A DNA stretch of 14,760 nt from Methanobacteriota archaeon (lineage in GTDB: Archaea > Thermoplasmatota > Poseidoniia > Poseidoniales > Thalassarchaeaceae). The position numbers and the translations under genes were made by a program. Below the pieces are notes generated by a model that saw only the letters and a list, made by a program, of their open reading frames with translations, did no database searches and was not told where the DNA came from. The DNA lies in contig PBHZ01000018.1 of assembly GCA_002719615.1 (NCBI GenBank), forward strand, positions 11,808-26,567, in the 5' to 3' direction. Below are positions 13,439 through 14,760 of this stretch, one piece after another. The number at the start of each line of letters is the position of its first letter. Position 1 is the first letter of the stretch.

Positions 13439-13590
13439 GCCGGGGTGGCGTAGTTGGTAGCGCGTCGGACTCATAGGGTTTTTTTTGCCAGAGATTCTTC
13501 TCTTGCGAAACTGATGATGAGCGTGATATAGCCCCTGAGTATGTCTGAGACATCCGAAGGTCGCGGGTTCAAGTCCCGCTCCCGGCACCA
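13439..13590 (+). tRNA. tRNA-Met (CAT), elongator type, with intron
   Basis: A complete tRNA folds once the intron is removed, giving 76 bases with an encoded CCA. The acceptor stem GCCGGGG pairs with TCCCGGC (one G-U), the D-arm is GCGTAGTTGGTAGCGC, the anticodon stem TCGGA/TCCGA, the variable loop AGGTC, and the T-arm GCGGG-TTCAAGT-CCCGC. The anticodon CAT lies at 13472-13474. The anticodon stem lacks the three G-C pairs of an initiator tRNA, so an elongator tRNA-Met is the best call; tRNA-Ile2 (C34 modified to agmatidine) shares the anticodon and is less likely, because introns at this place are known in elongator tRNA-Met of haloarchaea. Exons are 13439-13475 and 13552-13590. Confidence 0.93.
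13476..13551 (+). other. tRNA intron (76 bases, position 37/38) with bulge-helix-bulge motif
   Basis: Both splice sites lie in a canonical bulge-helix-bulge. The four-base helix is formed by CTCA of the anticodon loop (13470-13473) and TGAG near the intron end (13546-13549). The first bulge is T36-A37 plus the first intron base G13476; the second is A13550-C13551 plus A38. Cleavage by the archaeal splicing endonuclease after the second base of each bulge gives exactly the functional tRNA. The intron holds a run of eight T residues (13479-13486). Confidence 0.9.
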
Positions 13591-13613
13591 AATAAAAAAT
13601 TAACAAAATGTAA

Positions 13614-13627
13614 TTTTTATTGTTTTT
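13614..13627 (+). terminator. Oligo-T terminator after tRNA-Met
   Basis: Two runs of five T residues (13614-13618 and 13623-13627) follow the tRNA by about 25-35 bases. Archaeal RNA polymerase stops at such runs. The second run overlaps the TATA-like region of gatD. Confidence 0.45.
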
Positions 13628-13634
13628 ATTTATT
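13626..13634 (+). promoter_or_regulatory. Candidate TATA box of gatD
   Basis: TTATTTATT is centred about 30 bases before the ATG at 13660, so the transcript would start a few bases before that codon. No Shine-Dalgarno site precedes it. Confidence 0.35.
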
Positions 13635-13659
13635 TTCTTGCGAGTTATTCATGGAGTAG

Positions 13660-14760
13660 ATGTATCACCCACGACCGATGAACGATTGGCCGGAACTAGG
13701 TACCTCGGTAGAACTAATTGTAAAAACATGGTCCGGAGAAGGAAACTATACGGGAATTACACTTCCAAGTTCAGAGCCGAACTTAGTTACCATTAAGTTG
13801 AACAATGGGTATAATATCTCTTTTCCTAAATCTTATGTAAAATCCTATAAAATTCTCTCAAATACTTCTAACAACGTTGAACTTGATGAGGAAAAACAAA
13901 TACAAGATGAATCATTACCATTGGTTTATTTAATTCATACTGGAGGAACTATTGCTAGTAAAGTAGATTATAAAACTGGAGCTGTTTCAGCCACTTTCGA
14001 ACCTAATGATCTTTTAAATTCCATACCAGAAATAAAGGAAATCGCCCAACTAAAGGTATTAAAATTAGGTAATATGTGGTCTGATGATTTACGACCAAGG
14101 CATTGGAATAAGATGTTAGAAGCATCTGAGAAGGCATTTTCAGATGGTGCAAAAGGAGTTGTTATCACTCATGGAACTGATACATTACATCTTTCTGCAG
14201 CCGCGATGGCTTATGGGTGGTCTGGAGATGGTCAAAGACCTCCGGGTAGAATCGTTCTTACTGGTTCACAACGTTCTCCAGACAGAGGCTCATCTGATGC
14301 AGCGGAAAATATCATTGCATCAGTAATGTGGGCTGCAAACGGCCCTCCAGTCTCTGGATATAGAGATACTTCCGTAGTGATTTTACATGCAGAATCATCT
14401 GATGGTAAATGCGCTGTTCTTCCAGGGTGTGCAAGTAGGAAATACCATTCTTCAAGAAGAGACTCATTCAAGTCAATTAATCAAGATCCTTTAGCACATA
14501 TTACCATCGATAAAAAAGAAATACTGATAAAAATGAGTGATTTTGAGCCCTTCGAAGCAAGATTTGAGGCCCTATCTCCTACCTTTTTTGATGAAAGTAT
14601 AAAAATTGCAGAATTTATTTCTGGACCTCATTTGCAACCATCTCTTGTTGAATCTGCTGTAAAACTAAATTTCAATGCCTTGCTATTTCATGGTACTGGA
14701 TTAGGTCATTTGCCTATAGCAAATCCAGAAGAAGATAGTATCGAAAATACAAAACTTAAG
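13660..14760 (+). CDS. gatD: Glu-tRNA(Gln) amidotransferase subunit D (partial)
   Basis: The frame is open from the ATG at 13660 to the window end, 367 residues; archaeal GatD is about 430, so the C-terminus is missing. GatD is the asparaginase-like subunit that frees ammonia for GatE, which turns Glu-tRNA(Gln) into Gln-tRNA(Gln); the pair is found only in Archaea. Residues about 13-70 form the N-terminal beta-barrel domain (GTSVELIVKTWSGEGNYTG). The asparaginase domain follows, with HTGGTIAS at 93-100 (nucleophile threonine), ITHGTDTLHLSAAAM at 169-183 (Thr173, Asp174), SQRSPDRGSSDAAEN, and the GatD-specific SRKYHSSRRDSF near 259-270 with the catalytic lysine Lys261. An ATG at 13678 is a second possible start. 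The partner gatE is probably downstream, outside the window. Confidence 0.95.
   Translation, partial: MYHPRPMNDWPELGTSVELIVKTWSGEGNYTGITLPSSEPNLVTIKLNNGYNISFPKSYVKSYKILSNTSNNVELDEEKQIQDESLPLVYLIHTGGTIASKVDYKTGAVSATFEPNDLLNSIPEIKEIAQLKVLKLGNMWSDDLRPRHWNKMLEASEKAFSDGAKGVVITHGTDTLHLSAAAMAYGWSGDGQRPPGRIVLTGSQRSPDRGSSDAAENIIASVMWAANGPPVSGYRDTSVVILHAESSDGKCAVLPGCASRKYHSSRRDSFKSINQDPLAHITIDKKEILIKMSDFEPFEARFEALSPTFFDESIKIAEFISGPHLQPSLVESAVKLNFNALLFHGTGLGHLPIANPEEDSIENTKLK

Noticed and set aside
13511..13548. Box C/D guide RNA inside the tRNA intron (ATGATGA at 13514-13520, CTGA at 13535-13538 and 13545-13548)
   Set aside because: The second CTGA is largely imposed by pairing with the anticodon loop in the splicing motif, the box C lies mid-intron, and no guide stretch complementary to the anticodon region sits at the right distance from either CTGA.
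13391..13606. Minus-strand frame with the peptide VPGAGLEPATFG
   Set aside because: This peptide is the well-known false translation of the antisense strand of a tRNA T-arm and acceptor stem; the frame lies across the tRNA-Met gene.

Overview
The window looks like part of an AT-rich archaeal chromosome, most likely a marine euryarchaeon of the Thermoplasmatota type (Marine Group II/III-like); the lineage is inference. The evidence for Archaea is direct: an archaeal replication factor C small subunit, the archaea-specific Glu-tRNA(Gln) amidotransferase subunit GatD, and a tRNA-Met gene split at position 37/38 by an intron with a full bulge-helix-bulge motif. Candidate TATA-like boxes lie about 25-31 bases before several start codons, which suggests leaderless transcripts. 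Genes inside units often carry GAGG-type Shine-Dalgarno sites instead.

Left part, all on the minus strand (1-4311). A Ybak-type aminoacyl-tRNA deacylase is followed closely by a SMUG1-type uracil-DNA glycosylase. After a gap with a candidate promoter and operator comes a second unit: long-chain acyl-CoA synthetase, LysE-family exporter, and the N-terminal B12-binding part of an IcmF-type fused acyl-CoA mutase that runs off the window. The second unit points to fatty or branched-chain acyl-CoA metabolism.

Middle (4447-10517). A PAP2/AUR1-like membrane phosphatase or phosphotransferase (plus strand) overlaps tail-to-tail a small multi-pass membrane protein (minus strand). That protein shares a very compact divergent control region with the most striking locus: three tightly packed plus-strand genes that resemble bacterial 2-aminophenol catabolism genes. 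They are a catalytic class III extradiol dioxygenase subunit (AmnB-like), its partner that has lost metal ligands (AmnA-like), and a RidA-family protein closest in pattern to 2-aminomuconate deaminase but carrying an unusual N-terminal glycine-zipper extension. An APC-family permease with a C-terminal EF-hand pair follows. Together they suggest uptake, ring opening and deamination of an amino-aromatic compound in an archaeon.

Right part (10581-14760). panB (ketopantoate hydroxymethyltransferase, CoA synthesis) and rfcS (clamp loader) are on the plus strand and meet, stop to stop, an unrecognised membrane protein on the minus strand. The intron-containing tRNA-Met follows, then gatD, which continues past the end of the window. 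There is no gene-free stretch longer than 300 bases, and I saw no insertion sequence, CRISPR array or rRNA.
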